DNA of 64,000 bases from Dromaius novaehollandiae (GCF_036370855.1 NC_088100.1:130995585-131059584), one strand, 5' to 3'; counted from the first letter of the stretch, positions 47,771 through 60,639 are shown. Notes: generated by a model not told the origin, from the sequence alone. Translations and numbers: made by a program.

Positions 47771-49499
47771 TTTTTCTCCACATATTAACATGACATTTTC
47801 CAGACCTTCCTATTATTTAGCACTGTGGGTTTTTTTCTGTTCTTATCAATATATTACAAAAGACACCAAACTGCTTAAAACGGCTAAAAAAGTACAGCTT
47901 TCCTTAAGAAAGCATGAGCAGTGTCCTGCTAACATACAGCCTGTCAGGAAACTACAAATGTTAAAGGATTTCTATGTAGCTAGGGGTTTCTGCTTAAATT
48001 TTATTTTCTGTGACACTGAGCGGAATATACAACACTTAAAAGATCCTTCCCTCTAAATTGTTCCTTCTCCCTTTGCTATGATAAATGCCATCCCAGAGAT
48101 GTTGATGCACATAAACTTTAAGGATTTATAGTGCATTTCCAACACTAACATTAAACATATCCTTTTAACTTTTTTTTTTTTTTTTTTGGAATGCTTTAGA
48201 ATTTTTTTCCCCCCTTCGGAATCATTTAATAGATGTTAAGTCACCTTCAAAGAATTTGCAAATCTTTTGAAGTACCGCACAAAAAAAATAGACTTCAACA
48301 TCTTCCTAACAGTTGCAGGTAACACGTAATCATTTTTGAAAGCACACAGAGAAATCACCACCTGATGCCAAGTTACTACCTCCGGCCCTGAAAACGCGCT
48401 CTCGCTGAAGGCAGTTTTACAAACCTCCTTTTTTTAAGCTCCCTTACATGACAACGGCAACGGGCATGAATGACAAGGATTTTTCTTTTTTCTTCCTTAT
48501 TTATGGAGGTGCAGGGGCGGGGGGGAATAACTTACATATGTTCCACTTGTAGAAAAAAAGCTGCTTCTACAACTGGGTGGAGAGAACAGAACTGCTTTGC
48601 ATCAGGGCTCTGGTCTGCAGCAATGTCTCCGTCACCTTCCATGAAGCTGACGTGCATCTCCACTGCCTATTTCTTCTTCCCAGGTCTTACTTGTCACAGC
48701 TTTCCACCTGGTGACAATGTGGCCAGGAATTGCCAATAATAAGCATTTAGGAACAAGACGTTCTTGAGCATGTAGCAGAGTATATCACTTGCTTTCAGTC
48801 AATTAATAAAAATCTTTAAAATCGCCCCTTAAAGGATTTCAAGTTTTTGCTCACTCCAAACTCCCTTAAAGCACACGTGGCAGATTGACGAAATAGCCAA
48901 ACCACCTGAAAAAAATTATTTCTAGCATATGAAAAAATAATTATCTGTCCTTTAAGAGTTCAGAAGTTTTACATAATTAAAATGTTTTCTGATCCTTGCT
49001 GGCGGTCCAAAGGTTAAATGCTTTTCTTTGCCGGTATAGACCACATAATTGAGAGGAAGCAAGTGAGTTTATTCTTTCAAAAAGCCATGAAAAAGCCCAG
49101 AAGTTTATTTGTGCTTGCAAATCCTTTCAGGTCTAAAGAACCAGCAAGATAATAAATTGTTTTTGCTGAAAACAGGAAGTTTGGCAAAGATGCAAAAGGA
49201 CAGCTAAACTTTGGCTAGACAACCCAAAACACAGTGTTCTACTTTGAAAGTAATTCCAGCTACGAAAAAAAAGAGCGAAGGGCCTCGGATCCATAGAAAG
49301 CCAGAGGAACAGCAGAGGCATCTGGCAGCGTCCACGCGTTGCCAAGCCCGTGGCTGCGCTGGGCCGGCTTTCAGGCTGCTTTGCCAGTTCGCAGTAACTT
49401 GCACCAAGTGCAGCTGGAACCCACATTTCTAAAGCCTCAAACGGTGTCAAAGCTAAGAAAGCCTCGAGGAGGTTTTTCTTTCTTCTTTTCATCTGATCA
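47771..49499. other. Non-coding stretch
   Basis: A T-run spans about 48170-48187. Frames at 47790-48056 and 48470-48739 match nothing. The right end grades into the next CpG island. Confidence 0.45.
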
Positions 49500-49673
49500 G
49501 GACCAAAGGAATAAATAAACGAGGGCCGTTCGCAAGGCCCTGGTGCCCGAAGGGTGCCGACCCGGTCTGGACCGCCCGACCCGGCGGCTGCCGGCCGTGG
49601 GGGAGCGAGGCCCCCGCCGAAACCCACCTCCGGCCCCGCGGCGATCGCGCCCCGCGCCAGCCCCCGTCGCCCG

Positions 49674-49713
49674 GCCCAGGCCCAGGCCCAGGCCCAGGCC
49701 CAGGCCCAGGCCC
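49674..49713. repeat. (CCCAGG)n hexanucleotide, about 6.7 units
   Basis: CCCAGG is repeated six times plus CCC, with no interruption. The minus strand has seven GGG runs separated by three bases, more than the four needed for an intramolecular G-quadruplex. Because the unit is six, frames stay in phase and encode dipeptide repeats. Confidence 0.95.
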
Positions 49714-49930
49714 GCGGGGACCAGCCAGCGGGCGAAGATGCGATTTGGCGCAGGACACGACTACTGCTGGGACAGCTAAAAGGAGAAGCGTTTTTGTTCT
49801 TTAAAAACAACATATGCTCGCAGTACAGCCACTCTGGCCACCGCTGGCAACTTGAAACCCGTCCGAGCGTGCTTCAGAGGGGATCACAGCGCACACGTGC
49901 CCGCGGCAGTGCGGGAGCAAAGGCAGCGCG

Positions 49931-49957
49931 GGGGCCTGGGCTGGGCTGGGCTGGGCT
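49931..49957 (+). repeat. GGGCT pentamer array
   Basis: Five G-runs of three or four, separated by CCT then CT three times, fit the strict G-quadruplex pattern on the plus strand. It sits in the same island as the hexamer array, whose G-rich strand is the opposite one. Confidence 0.88.
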
Positions 49958-50060
49958 GCAGCACCGTCCCCTTCTCGCGGGCTGGTGGCACTTTCTGGTG
50001 GAGCTCTGGCTGGGGCGAACTGGTGCTCTCTGCACCCGCAGCCAGGCACGCTGAGCAAAC

Positions 50061-51039
50061 TGCTCCACGGAAGCACTTCAGATGTTGCCAACCGGTTTTG
50101 AGCTGAAGATTTTAGATCACGCAGGCATGACGCGTGCCGTGATTTTTGCCCCAAGGAATGAAGAACAACTCCCCGGCCACATCGCTAGCTAGCACGGGTC
50201 GAGCAAGGGATGCGAAGGAGCCCGTCCGCTACCGCACTCACACAGACGCAGTCTGCAGGTCAGGAAGCATCGAAGGCACAGAAGTGCCTGTGATTAATCC
50301 AAAAGCTTCCCCTCACCGTTTGGTGTGCGGATTTTTTTTTTTTTTTTTTTTTTGGTCAGAAATATCTATTACGCAAATAAGCATCTCCAATATACTTATC
50401 ACAAAGGGCCACCTGACTGCTTGGGCCCACCAGAACATAAGTATTATCAACATCGTAAATATTATGCTCTGAAATGTGCAACTCTGAACTGCAGCGAGCA
50501 CAGCCTGATTTTATTCATAAAGCCTGTTCCCACTGTTAGGCAGAGCCTGGACACCTAATTTCACCAACAGACCCAGCTTTGACTGTACTTGCTGCTTGTA
50601 GTCCTGAAGCAACAGGTCTCGCTGGAAGCCCTGGAAGAGGGCCGTGTAAGAAGCGAGCTCAAATCTGCATCTCTTTTCACTTCCTCTGTAAATTACTCGC
50701 TAAATACAACTGCAGGACCACTCATTTATAGCTGTATGAACACAGAAAATAAAGAAGGAAACACACCGGCACGCTATGAGGACACAACATGAACAAAGCT
50801 GGGAGGCACAGGTCCTGAAAAGTCTTTACAACTAGCAACAGTGCCAACAGGGAGAGAGAGCCCACCCAGGTTTTACAGTGTCCAACCTGGGACTCTTAAA
50901 AAACATCAAGCTTTTAAAAGGCTTTAGGGGGAACCCTGGGGTCCTCAGTCCCTCCAAAAACCTTGAGTCCAGGTATTCCATATTTACTACTCAGAACCTC
51001 AGCATTTACTCTTGAAGAAGAATGATGGTAACGACAACA
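50061..51039. other. Non-coding stretch with poly-T
   Basis: A T22 run lies at 50332-50353. Small frames on both strands around it are unassigned. No repeat family was recognised. Confidence 0.45.
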
Positions 51040-51250
51040 ATAACATATGGACCTTACAACATAGTACTTTCCATCCATTGAGAACAAAACACTTGACCAG
51101 GGAGACAATACATTATTATTGCTATTTTAGAAACTGAGAAACTCATGTACAGGGAAATAAAATCACTTACTCAAGACCATTCGGCTGAAGCAGCGGCAGA
51201 GCCGGAAGCAGAAGGCAGAGTCCCCACGCAGGTCTCTCACATAAGCCTTT
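51040..51250 (-). mobile_element. MIR-type SINE, best preserved copy
   Basis: The plus strand carries the reverse-complement body and tail in order: ATAGTACTTTCCATCCATTGAGA (positions 51061-51083), CATTATTATTGCTATTTTAGAAACTGAGAA in part (51111-51140), then ACTTACTCAAGACCATTCGG, GCGGCAGAGCCGGAAGCAGA and a drifted gtctccccacgcaggtct. This matches the sauropsid MIR form, with tail, tctcaaagc-like segment, attttacagatggggaaactgagg, gacttgcccaaggtcac and ggcagagccggga. It is a fossil. Confidence 0.75.
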
Positions 51251-52079
51251 AAACCTTGAACTTCTGCAGAGCAAATTCGATAGAGCGCGCAAGCAAGGAT
51301 GCTCGGGTCTCTCCAGGATCTGGGTTGAGCTTTAGTTATAATCAGGAAGCTCTTCAAAAGCTCTGGATTAAAAACCAGTATATAAATGCAAAGCATGATT
51401 ACTATTCAACAGCTACTGGAAAAATCATTGCAATTTGTATTTGTTTTTCTCTGTTTGTGGGATTTATGTTGCTTCAACACTTGAGCAGCTTTTGATAATG
51501 ACACCATCTGTTAATTTACCCCCCTCCCCCCGCTAAGTTAGAACAAGTGGTGGACTTGTTAGACTGCAGTTTTACAGATCCTAGCTTAGAAAAACAAACT
51601 GGGGCCCAGGGTCAGTGGGAAGCATTACCAGCAGCAGGACGTAGCACCTAGCCAGGCACAGCTTCCACCCGGGGAAGAGGGACGGGCACAGGACTATGAG
51701 GAGCAACATGCCTCTGCCCCAGACCTCTGGGATAGCTTTTGCTGGGTCCTATCCCTGCACCAACGTTCCCAGGTGACCCTCGTTAAGAGAGGCTGCTCAG
51801 CTGCTGGGGTAGCCGCGGGTGGGGTGGCACAGGCGAGGTGGGACCAGCACCTGGGTATCGTCAAAGGCTCGGCAATCGCAACAAGCTTCAGGTGGGCAGA
51901 CCTCCAAATCTGTAAAATCACACTGTGTACTGTAGTTTCTTATCCAGAACACGAGTTACCTGCAAAAATATCAACTGTAGAGCAGAAGGAGGACCGCAGG
52001 CGTATATTGGCAATACATATTTAAGTAAATTAGAACTTTACAAGTGACCTGATTTTTTTTTCCCCGTTTCCCTTAAATA
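51251..52079. other. Non-coding stretch
   Basis: No gene was recognised. Overlapping frames at 51694-51921 (minus) and 51773-52024 (plus) are judged chance. A short poly-C patch lies near 51521-51531. Confidence 0.45.
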
Positions 52080-52560
52080 CTGATATCCTTCTTTCTCTAC
52101 CCCAAGAGGTGCTTTTCCTCTGACTTTGAGCAGGTTATATAAGGAGTGATTTAACATACTCGTACTTCCAAAAGGTTCAGATTGTGTCATATGCAGATTA
52201 CACCACGAGAAAACACCACTTGCAGTCTCTGGACTGCTCTGAGCCTCATGTTATTAGATATCCTTTAGACTTGCTAAGAATATTTTAATCCTCTTTATGA
52301 ATTTGTCCTGATGCTTTCATTCATATGTTAGGTACTGAATAAAATCCCAAACGGTTGAAATCTTCTACTTCATGAAGCCTTTTAATTAAAAGGATGGACT
52401 TTTTCTGCAAACCCAAGCTGTGATGCATACATCGCTATAGAAGGCAACAGGGAATTTTCTCGTGGTATTAATGAATGTTCAGGACACATCTATGAAAACG
52501 GCAGCCCTCCATATTCCTGATTATGCATAAGTCAGAGACAACACCGCAGTTACACTAGCC
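52080..52560. promoter_or_regulatory. Candidate regulatory block with a 16-bp palindrome
   Basis: AT-rich and CpG-poor, without open frames. A perfect palindrome CCTTTTAATTAAAAGG lies at 52378-52393, centred on the homeodomain core TTAATTAA. Further TAAT-like words flank it. Enhancer role inferred only. Confidence 0.3.
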
Positions 52561-54199
52561 TAGCAATACCCTTGGCAGAGCTCCTCACGTTAAACTTGTC
52601 TGGGACTCATCATCACTGTAATACCCAATTGCCTCGTGTCCAGGAATTAAACAGGGGTCCTACCTACCATCAGCACAGCACAATGGAGATACACTATTGC
52701 TTTTACCAGGTTTATAAGCCTGCTACTCGTACCCGCCTAGAGCTCTCGACTTGTATTCCAGCAATGAAAGTGTGTGTTCTCCTCTCCATCTTCCAGAATA
52801 CACTTTGATAGTGAGAACGAGCTTTATGCATCAAATTAACTCTCTCAACTGCTTGTGCCTGGTGTCCGCGTGGTGGAACATGGCCACGTCCCATGGACTC
52901 GTGTTCGAGAGGAGACAGACCAGGCAGACAGAGCTGAATCTAGATAACGGGCTGCTGTAGACGGTGCCAAGAGTTACCTGTAAGAAACAAGTTGTGATCT
53001 AAGAACCAGGGAGCTGCTCTCTCCACTGCTGAAATGCTGTTTCCTCACTAACCAGCACTATAAGGAGACCATACTGGAAAAAGCCTTCTGGTAGCCTCAA
53101 GAAAGGCACGTTAAGAACCTAAATCCAAAAGGTGTCAAAGAGAAAGGTGTCAAATGCGTAGAATTTGCCTGACAAAAACTCCCGGTTCTCACTCCTCAGT
53201 CCAACTGACTGTGACTATTTGAAGCATATTATAATCAGCTTGGAGTGCACCCTAAGCGACCTAAGTCACTTGTTGCTATTATTAAGGGGCAATTATTCCT
53301 AAAAAGGAAGAAGAACGAGACATTTACCGGGCATTATAGGCACCTAGTTGACATCACTAAGAGCCAGTGGGGACGCCTGAATTCTGTCCAGCTTTCTAAA
53401 GCCCTTTATGTCATTGTTTTACAAAAGGTATCTGATACCATTGCTGCCTTCTCAGATGTGATCTCATCCTTGACCCTGTATGGCACTTTTAGGAATAGCT
53501 CCCTCAGGTTTGCTTTTATCAGATCATAAACTACATCGTATTCCCTTGCCTATGAGATGTGCTAAAACTTGTATCATTTGTAACTGGAAATCCTATAAAG
53601 CTGCCTGACATTTTTTGTCCATGAAAAATTAAAGTCAAACTTTGTTTGAATGGATGAGAAAGAAGCTTACAAGATTAACAAAGGGTGGCTTTGGCAGAGG
53701 GAACTATAATCTGGACCACTTTTCCCTAAAGACAGTAAGGGCTAAGCATTTTTTGTAAGGAACACAGAGCTCTATCCTTTCTTGGAGTAATAAACCTATG
53801 GTCCCTGACTAACTTGTGTTACTACTATTACAAATATCTGTTATATGCTATATTAAATATTTTCAATCTCTCCTAACTCTAGGTGAACACAAAACCTCAC
53901 TTTGAGGCTGTTGTTGCTAAACGGTTAAGAAAAAAGCAGGCCAGTATTGTAAAATGCAGGTCAAGTGGCTTTTCCCTACAAGTACATGGAATGTACCCCC
54001 CCCCCCCCCAAAACCAGGTACACCTTCCAAATACAGGCGCTTGGACCCTCAGTGTGAAGATTTCCAAGCAGGACTGTACCAGTTGTGATGCTGTGAGTTT
54101 CTGCAAAGCTTCTACACGGGAAACCCGGGTGCTGCACGAACACTCCCGCGCTGGTCTTTGCCACCCCTCCGGGCGACTCCCACGGTCATCCGTATTTCG
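52561..54199. other. Non-coding stretch
   Basis: No gene was recognised. A 94-codon frame at 53245-53529 and frames at 53883-54268 on both strands match nothing. A C14 run lies at 53996-54009. Confidence 0.45.
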
Positions 54200-54285
54200 C
54201 GGCCACGCAGACCAAGCCCGGGGGGTTAAGTGACTGACCCAAGGCCCCGCAGCGAGTCTGCGGCACACGGGTTTTAACGGTCCGA
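54200..54285 (-). mobile_element. MIR-type SINE core fragment
   Basis: GGGTTAAGTGACTGACCCAA followed by GGCCCCGCAGCGAGTCTGCG and CACGGGTTTTAACGG matches the reverse-complement MIR core (gttaagtgacttgcccaaggccacacagcgagtctgtggc, then the B-box side). It is unusually CpG-rich for a MIR, suggesting GC-biased drift. Only the core is recognisable. Confidence 0.55.
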
Positions 54286-56099
54286 GATGCGCAAGGCGCT
54301 AGAAAGCCGCGTGAACAAACCAGCAGGCAGGTGGAAGAAGGTCAGACAGGGAGCGGGAAGACCTGCGTCGCAGCTGGCTTAGGTCAGCGTGCAAGGTGAG
54401 GGGGCAGAGGATAAGCCGGAGCTTAACATACTCCTTCTGGATGCTGTCCTGGCAGCAGGCCAGGCTGCGGCAGCAATGGCTGGGGTAGGTTTAAAATGTT
54501 CTCCCCCGTCGGCTAGTCAGCCCTGCCTTGAATTAACGCAGCTGACTTTATCCTGAAACAGATGATGGGGGCTCCTAAACCCAATTACAGCCGTTCAGCC
54601 GTGAACAGAGAAGGGTCTAGATGAAGTGTGGTCCTTCACAAATATCTTGAACCTCCACCGTCTTCCCTGCAGTGACTGTTGATGGTGACCTAAGTTCTTA
54701 AATCCATCAGAAAGATAAAGCTTTTGGTTAACCTAAGCAACATCGCTTTCAGAGGCCTTGGCCTAAGATTGCCTAAGACTGCCGTATAGACAATGAAAGG
54801 AGGCTTTTGAAGACCATTTCTCCACTTGATGTCAACATGTAGCAATGAATTCACTCAAGATGTTCCTGTGGATCTCTTTCCTGTTAGGGTCATCCATTTC
54901 TCTGGGCTCCTTCTATTACCTTCTCTGATCTTTCCAACTAAAAGAAACCACAATACTGCCTTACTGAAGACTTGTTTAAGTCCTGATATCAAATGATGCT
55001 CATGTCATTCTGCTACAATCACAGCATTTAGTATTAAATCAGTTTAGTTAAAATAAAAACCTGGTGTCTGCAAATGTCTGCATATGTGCAGAGATATAAA
55101 TATAGTACAGTTCCTGCTAAATTTACATGCTGAGCTTACATTTTCTGCAATAAAATATTTAAGTGGTTTCAACTCTACAGTGAGATAAAAAAAACATATC
55201 TAAAAGGCAGATCAAGACATCAGCACAGGATAGTATTGACCGGGCACAATCAATCACCCAGACTTGTACAAAGCTATCTTCGTTGTTGGCTGACAAGGGC
55301 CAATACAGACTTTCCCAGAGAGAAACAACCTCAATAATACTGCCTTATGCAACAGTAAATGAGGGCTAAGCTTTCCTTTTAAGCATTTAAATATCAGGAA
55401 ATTCTGATAACAAATTGCCCAAGGCTGAGCCAAAACAGAGCTCAGCGCTGCAGTCCACCCCGTAACACGGCTGAGACCAGTGGAGGCCTAGGAGAGCAGC
55501 TGACCGGTTTCACGGACTCTTGTAAGGGCTAAATACTTTGATTCCCTTTCTGTCTTGGCTTTCTCTATGCTTCTATTGAAATTTGACTTCCCTGAAAAGT
55601 CACCTTTGAGGTCGGGCTGTCATAGCCAGGGCTGGGCTGGTGGCAGGACTTGCTTGAGCTGAGTCCTGGTAGTTCAAGTAGAAGCTCTCCCACTTGTCAT
55701 CACAGAATATATGACCTTATTACTCCTCCCTCAGGTCTGGCACTGACTGTTAGCACTGTTTACAGCCAGTGAGGTTTCCTCAGTGCTCTGCTGCCGTCTC
55801 TCCCAGCTTCTTATGCTTTTGTTTTCCAATTGCAGCAAAAAATACGTGAATCCCATTTTCTGCCAGCACCAAGATGAACAAGTCCAAAGAGAAATGTGAA
55901 AGGAGAGGATAGTTAAGTGGGAAGAGACATGTTGGTGTTATACTTCCAGCTAAGGACAAATTTAAAGTTGCAGGAATTTATCTGTGTATTGATGAGAAGA
56001 CGGCACTTGCTACTGTAGTATCTGGACAAATTAATTAATGAACTCCGGCCCTCAACAGCTCAGATTTATCTCAGATTTTACTGGCAGAGAGAAGGAAGA
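54286..56099. other. Non-coding stretch
   Basis: No gene was recognised. 55000-55220 is AT-rich. There are almost no open frames over 60 codons. No repeat family was identified. Confidence 0.5.
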
Positions 56100-56420
56100 G
56101 TCAGAGAAAGCAGAGGACGAGCCCACGAGCGTGACGAGAGCCTGCGTTAGCCCAGCACGCCCGGCGCTCTGCCCTGGGTCTTCAGCTTTGCACAGGCTCT
56201 CGCTTGCTGTTAGCGGGGGCATTGCGGCGGGCTGGAGAGCCGGGCCCCTCCACCAGCCTGTGGCAAAGCTGCCCTTTCCTCACGGGCAGCGAGAAGGCTG
56301 CCCAGCAGAACCGGAGAGCGAGCCGGGCTGCTGCAGCCTCCGTGCTGGCTCGGAGCAGCCCGTCTGCCCAGGCACCAGCTGCCCTTGCTCTCGCACAGCC
56401 CTCTCCAAAAGGCATTGTCT
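56100..56420. other. GC-rich patch
   Basis: Moderately CpG-rich, about 320 bp. Five frames overlap on both strands (56038-56502 and 56204-56530 plus; 56182-56477 minus group); none is credible. Confidence 0.5.
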
Positions 56421-58479
56421 GGAATCAATTAGAGATTTTTTTTCTCCGTCGTTGCCTGACAACTTCAGCAGAAGCACATGTAGTCGCCCCCTCTGCTTCT
56501 AAAGAACTTTGCTTACTGTTAACTATTTAAATGTTGAAAGTATTAAAGCTAATTGAACTCAATGCTCAGAGAACCAAATCTGAGGTCAGCTGTCGTATAC
56601 AGTAAGGCTGTTTAGGTAAAGGACTTTGGGGTAGTTTAGAAATCTTTAGAAAAGTGTTCATGCCTGTCCATATACTTGTCAGTTCTACTAATGATTTTCC
56701 TAGGTTGCTCAAACAGATGGAGCAGCTCTGAGGGGCTCCTCAGGGCACAGCTGGCTGAACTGACTCCGCATGTAGTGCTGAACGTGGTGACACGGGAAGC
56801 TCTCGGCTGGCCAAATTTTAAGTACCTTGCTTCACTTGGGAGGGTCTTTCTCCATGGTCCATGGAGAGGTAACGGGGGGAGAGAGAGCCTCTTCAACAGA
56901 GCAATTCAGAATCACATTTAGGTGCCCTAATTGCCTGCCAGAGGGACTAACTGTCTCTTTATCGACTTTCGGGGAAGCCTAGAGAAATTTCCTTCCAAAC
57001 TTAGACACTGTGAATATCTTCTCAGAGTGTCATACCGAGTAAGAGTCCCAGATTTGGTAAACGAGAAAAACTCCCTTGACTTTCAGGGTGCTATTGTTGA
57101 CTTACATTCTGCTGAGGATTTGGTCCAGAGTTTTTAAAATGCTAATGCTCTTCTGCCTGTGGGTGAGGGAGTTTGTCCTCATTGCCATGCATTCTGGAGA
57201 AAAAAGAAAGGAAAGAGAGGCTGGCGGATATTAATGGAGCAGCCGCAGTGGAGGATTAATCCCTACAGCCACCAAAACTTGGCTGCTGTGAATTGAGAGC
57301 AAGCAACAGCACATCAGCACCAGGTCTGTATGTTCCCCAGTGCTGAGAGAACGTCTCTTGCGTGCAGGAGCAGACCATCTGCTACAGCACCAAACTGGTG
57401 ACTTTGGAAGCACAAGGTCTTGCTACCCGGGAAAAGCAGCCTGCTAGAAACACATGGCAGGTATCATCGCTTTTAAAGACAGCTGGTTCATCTTCAAGGT
57501 GTGCTGAGGAATGTAAGTATCCCACATATGCAGACAAGCTTTCTAGTCAAAGACTAAAGAAAAAAGCCCTGAAGTACAGCAAGAAAAGCTCATTCTCAGC
57601 TTTCACAGCCAGCCGGCACTACGGTGAAGAGATGGGCACTCCTGTTTTGCCGGAGTAGAGAAGTCTGTGGGAAACATGATCCTGGAAGGCAACGGAGAGA
57701 CGTGTCGCTGTTGGAGAGGATCTCATGGTGGCAGCCGAGCTCTAAAGGAGACCTGAGCTACAGAAAATGCAAGCTATCTTCTGATCAACCACCTAGCTAA
57801 TCTTCTGGGAGATGACAAGAAACCTTCAGACGGCAAGGTCCCTGCCCTTGACATTCCCATAGTCCCTCACGGCTGTGCGTGTGGCCTTGCACAGGCCAGG
57901 CCAAGAGCAACGGCTGGGCTTCCCACAGGCTTCGTACTACGGGCAAGAGGCTCAGATCCACAGCAGCACAGTGAACAGCCACCAATGCCTGGCTCTTACA
58001 GCACATCAGCCAACCTTTGCAATCCTACAGAAACAACGAATTACTGTCAAAGGGATGTGAACAGTCAGTCCAAAGCAGCTGCGGGGCTCTTCCCGAGGAA
58101 AGTGAGCGTCTTGCATTTGTCCTCCACTGGTATCAGAAAGGGAATAACCTGGTGACCTGAGAAGCGGAGTCATTTCTGATACCTGCTTCTTTCTGCCGGT
58201 ACCTGGAGGGTAGTCCTGCATGCCTCATCTCACTGGTTATCATTATTATGTCATCCAGATCAATCATTTCAAGCTCATTGGGTTGTAAATGCAGCTTTGA
58301 TCATTCGTTACACTTTGTTAGTATTTATCAGAGCCAGGACTCTCTTAATCTGAAACAGCAGCACTCAAAAAGCAAGGAAACCTGGGCTCCAAGAACAGTT
58401 ACTGCAAGTTGGAGTGGGGTGGGGTTTTGTTTTGTTTGTTTTCTAAATTATTCCCTTCCCAAAATCCCCAAGCTGCCGT
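56421..58479. other. Non-coding stretch
   Basis: No gene or repeat family was recognised. Unassigned frames include 57362-57658 and 58248-58598, both plus, with no domain features. Confidence 0.45.
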
Positions 58480-59130
58480 CGGATACAGTTCCGAAAGGCG
58501 AGAGGACACTTTCACTCTTTCAGGACGGCCAGGCGCTGCGCGAGCGAAGCACGCGGTGCCCGACGGCTGCTGGAGGCCCATCGCTGCTCCAGCGGTAGGA
58601 GACGGACCCGGGCAGGGGAGTCCTCCGCTGCCAAAGCCTCTGCCATGCCAAACGGCGTGCAAGGCCCCTGGGGCCGACGCACCGTGTGCCGAAGTCACCG
58701 AAACCAACCGGCCAGCTCCCGCGGTGCTTCGGAGCCGCTCTTCCGCCTGCTTCAACGCCCCGTATGTGGCGGCTGTGGCACCTCTTGCACTTAGGATGAC
58801 GCAGCAGCATCGCTTGCAAGCCCGAGGCCTCGGTGGGAAAGGAGGGCTGCGATCCAAACGCTCATCGCAGCAGCGACGAGCAAAAATTCTTTAGCACCAT
58901 CTAGCTAACGTCTAAGGTAACCCACGCCGACGCTGTGCCGCTTCCCTCCTGCAAACCTGCTCCGCAGCCCGCGCTCCCCAGCCTCAGCACGCAGCTTCGC
59001 AAGGCAGGGGAAGTCGCTGCACGCTGCCGAGGAGGGAAGAGGACGGTTCAGCACAGCCGGCGAGGCAGCGGGCGCTTCGCACAGCCGGCCGGGGCACCTC
59101 TCCCCGCCCGGGAAGCACCGGGCTGAACTT
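58480..59130. other. CpG-rich island
   Basis: About 650 bp of CpG-rich DNA. Frames of 152-161 codons run on opposite strands over the same bases (58399-58857 minus, 58409-58894 plus), so coding is unlikely. No GC-box cluster or TATA was recognised. Confidence 0.58.
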
Positions 59131-60639
59131 CCCGAACCGACTGATAAAGTGTCTTGTTCAATGACCCGGGAAAAGACAACAGCAGGACAGGCTAAGGGCC
59201 AAGCAAAGCCTTTCCCCTGGAATATCAGAGAGAAGACGGAAGAGAAAAATGCTGTGAAGCAAAACTTAATACAGGAAGATTTGGTAAAGCCGTATAAATG
59301 GCTAGAAAATTACCGGGAGATGGCTGGAAAAACTTCCAGAGAATTGTCAGAGACTGCAGGCCAGTCACAACCAAAATCCTTCAGGAATTCAGGCCATTTT
59401 TGCTGGAATGTTGGTGCAGGAGCAAAAAGCAACAGGGGGAACAGTTCAAAATAGTCAAATAATTCGGAATGAAACAGCTGTAATTTTCCATTTTAAGATC
59501 ATTTTCTTAAGTTATCATAGTGTTGCATTATTGTATAAAATGTAAAACCAACCCCCCCAAAACCTAAGGTTGCATTTTACATTTACATTTTTTTAAAGGA
59601 ACATTTCAGAGTCCTCATTTTTGTGGAAAAATTTGAAACTGATAGATTTTTCCATTTCAGAATGAAGCCAAATTTTAAAAACTCAGAGCTTCAAAAAAGG
59701 ATTCCCCCCCCAAAAGAATCATGAAAAATTTTCAGAACTTCTACTTTTTTAAAGTTCTTCTGATAAGAAATAAATTAAACTGGTATGGGAGCTGCCTAAA
59801 GGATAATGCACAATCCTCTGAAGAAGTATTTGACTTGAAACCCTTACCTTTTCTTACGAATTACTACTAATCAGGAAAGTGTGAATTTACCTAAATTATT
59901 CTTTCATGAATCACTGAACCACTATCTGAGAAAAGTATGTCTCCACCTTTCATGGCTTTACCAAGGGAAAAAAAATCAAAATAGATAAGAATAGGCAGTA
60001 TTTTGATTCAGCAGTGGTCCAATTATCCATTCACATTTGGGTCCTCAGAAAAATCATTGATTGAGCTGTATTTTTTCAACCAGCTAGAACAATACCTTAA
60101 ATTACGGCATCAATCTTTCAGCCTAGGTTATTTGAAACACTTATTGGACATCCCTAAGCCCCCAGAACAAGGGCTGTTATTAAGAAAATGCCCCGACAAA
60201 AATCACAAAATCACGTGCACACGAGTAAGGATGATGGGCAAACAAACACGTGTTTTTATTTAAGCATCAGCGCCCTGATTTTTTGACTAAAAAACTCAAC
60301 CACGAAATAGAGTAGCATCTCCCTAGACTAACCTGCTGCCAAGCATTAAGGCCAGTCTGTCCGGACAGCCCGTGGCACGTGCCTGGGTTCCAGACTCGGA
60401 GGAGAAAAGAGGGATCCCTGCGCTCACGAAGCGCGTTCAGCCCTGGCTCCTGGGCTAGGATAAAATAAAAACAGATGGCCCTCTGCAAAGGGGGGACGGA
60501 CACACACCGTGCTCTGCAGAAAGGAGGTGCTCAGCGCAGGGCTTCGGGGGAAGCTTGAGGCCGGGGCTGGGGAAAGGACAGGAGAAGAAGAGTGTAGGGA
60601 CGCACGTCCCTTCTTTAAAGGAATACAGCAAACCTCTGC
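59131..60639. other. Non-coding stretch
   Basis: A 101-codon lysine/glutamine-rich frame at 59149-59454 has no strong antisense rival but no family match. 59460-60000 is AT-rich with several A- and C-runs. Nothing else can be supported. Confidence 0.42.

Larger units (their letters stand above)
49500..50060. promoter_or_regulatory. CpG island with two G-quadruplex-prone repeats
   Basis: GC-rich island. It contains a hexanucleotide repeat whose minus strand is (GGGCCT)n and, about 220 bp to the right, a plus-strand GGGCT array. The 226-codon minus frame (49133-49813) reads the hexamer as alternating alanine-tryptophan and has no other recognisable content. It could be an orphan promoter; no exon was recognised. 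Confidence 0.5.

Noticed and set aside
49133..49813. 226-codon minus-strand frame, the longest in the window
   Set aside because: Its centre is an alanine-tryptophan dipeptide run from the hexanucleotide repeat; the rest shows no domain and the plus strand is also open.
59149..59454. 101-codon lysine-rich frame as a small exon or gene
   Set aside because: No domain, splice or family support; kept only as an unassigned frame.
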